Shown here: positions 60,004-60,280 of the stretch, one piece after another
Position numbering within the stretch: position 1 is the stretch's first letter
Layout: the number at the start of each line of letters is the position of its first letter
Origin: Opitutaceae bacterium
GTDB lineage: Bacteria > Verrucomicrobiota > Verrucomicrobiia > Opitutales > Opitutaceae
DNA: 60,280 nucleotides
Assembly (NCBI GenBank): GCA_028284235.1
Contig: JANQSC010000042.1
Coordinates: forward strand, 1 to 60,280
Direction: 5' to 3'
Position numbers and translations under genes: made by a program
The notes under the pieces: model-generated
The model's input: the letters and a program-made list of their open reading frames with translations, nothing else
Told to the model about the DNA's origin: nothing
Database searches by the model: none

Positions 60004-60280
60004 AGTTTGTTCTATTCGGTTTTGAAACGAGTGACTGAATACTTGCCGCCGAGACAGGCTCGGCCCCGATGCAAAATCCAATCGTAATTACAAGGTTGAT
60101 CTACGGGGATTTGAAGGGGGATACGGAAAATCGAGAGCCAGACAACAACAAATTCGCGACGCCCGCAAATTGACGCCCCACCCAGACCGAACGCGTCCCC
60201 CGCCCCTGAAAACACCCGAATCCCCGACTCAAACCCGCAAGCACCCCCCCCGAAACTCCCACTTAACTTTCCAACCTTGG
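60004..60280. other. Intergenic end of window, no gene seen
   Basis: 277 bp with no supported gene. The sequence is C-rich near the end. A short minus-strand frame (60012-60215) has no convincing features. Confidence 0.4.

Overview
The window looks like part of a chromosome of a marine or aquatic member of the PVC group, most likely Verrucomicrobiota (Opitutae/Puniceicoccales-like). The basis is the mix of many secreted sulfatases, DUF1592/DUF1588/DUF1585 and DUF1549/DUF1553 'planctomycete-type' cytochromes paired with Tat-exported DUF1552 and DUF1501 proteins, DUF1080 proteins, and the absence of SusC/SusD. No rRNA, tRNA, CRISPR array, transposase or integrase was seen. The taxonomic call is inference from gene content.

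Layout. 1-4.3 kb: the tail of a DUF1592-type cytochrome, a DUF1552 partner and a double-thioredoxin protein, all on +. 4.3-16.1 kb: an accessory stretch with mostly minus-strand small genes (lipoprotein, membrane proteins, HAD phosphatase, GNAT, UPF0114-like protein, XRE regulator, S41 peptidase, ClbS/DfsB-like protein, TetR) and visibly more A+T-rich sequence toward its end. In 4.3-9.35 kb almost every gene is bounded by modular palindromic repeats, including three copies of a ~185-bp element with terminal inverted repeats. Divergent from tetR is a striking fusion gene: lipoyl domain + E3-binding domain + ketoacyl synthase III. 16.1-21.6 kb: a sulfatase, then a second DUF1592/DUF1552 pair.

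21.6-26.2 kb: a one-carbon operon (MetV-MetF fusion, LigM-like tetrahydrofolate O-demethylase, PurU) with a divergent AraC regulator. Read together, these can take a methyl group from a methoxylated substrate, oxidise it on tetrahydrofolate and release it as formate; the FolD step must be encoded elsewhere. 26.3-46.1 kb: a polysaccharide-degradation region with seven sulfatases, DUF1080 proteins, an agarase-like lipoprotein, a GH71/GH99-like lipoprotein, an esterase and a DUF885 peptidase. The tight run sulfatase-GH71/99-sulfatase (46098 to 41838) is the clearest catabolic operon. One of its sulfatases carries the non-canonical active-site motif C-H-M-S-R.

46.3-60.3 kb: DUF1501 + DUF1549/DUF1553 cytochrome pair, a two-headed alpha/beta hydrolase, another sulfatase, a PhoD-like phosphatase, a PQQ-type beta-propeller, a secreted carbon-nitrogen hydrolase with a carbohydrate-binding-like domain, and a small charged protein. 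Nearly all of these products carry export signals, so the region encodes mainly periplasmic or surface chemistry.

Intergenic DNA is unusually rich in inverted repeats of at least five unrelated families. One is a two-hairpin element with paired compensatory base changes, which argues that the folded form is what is conserved.
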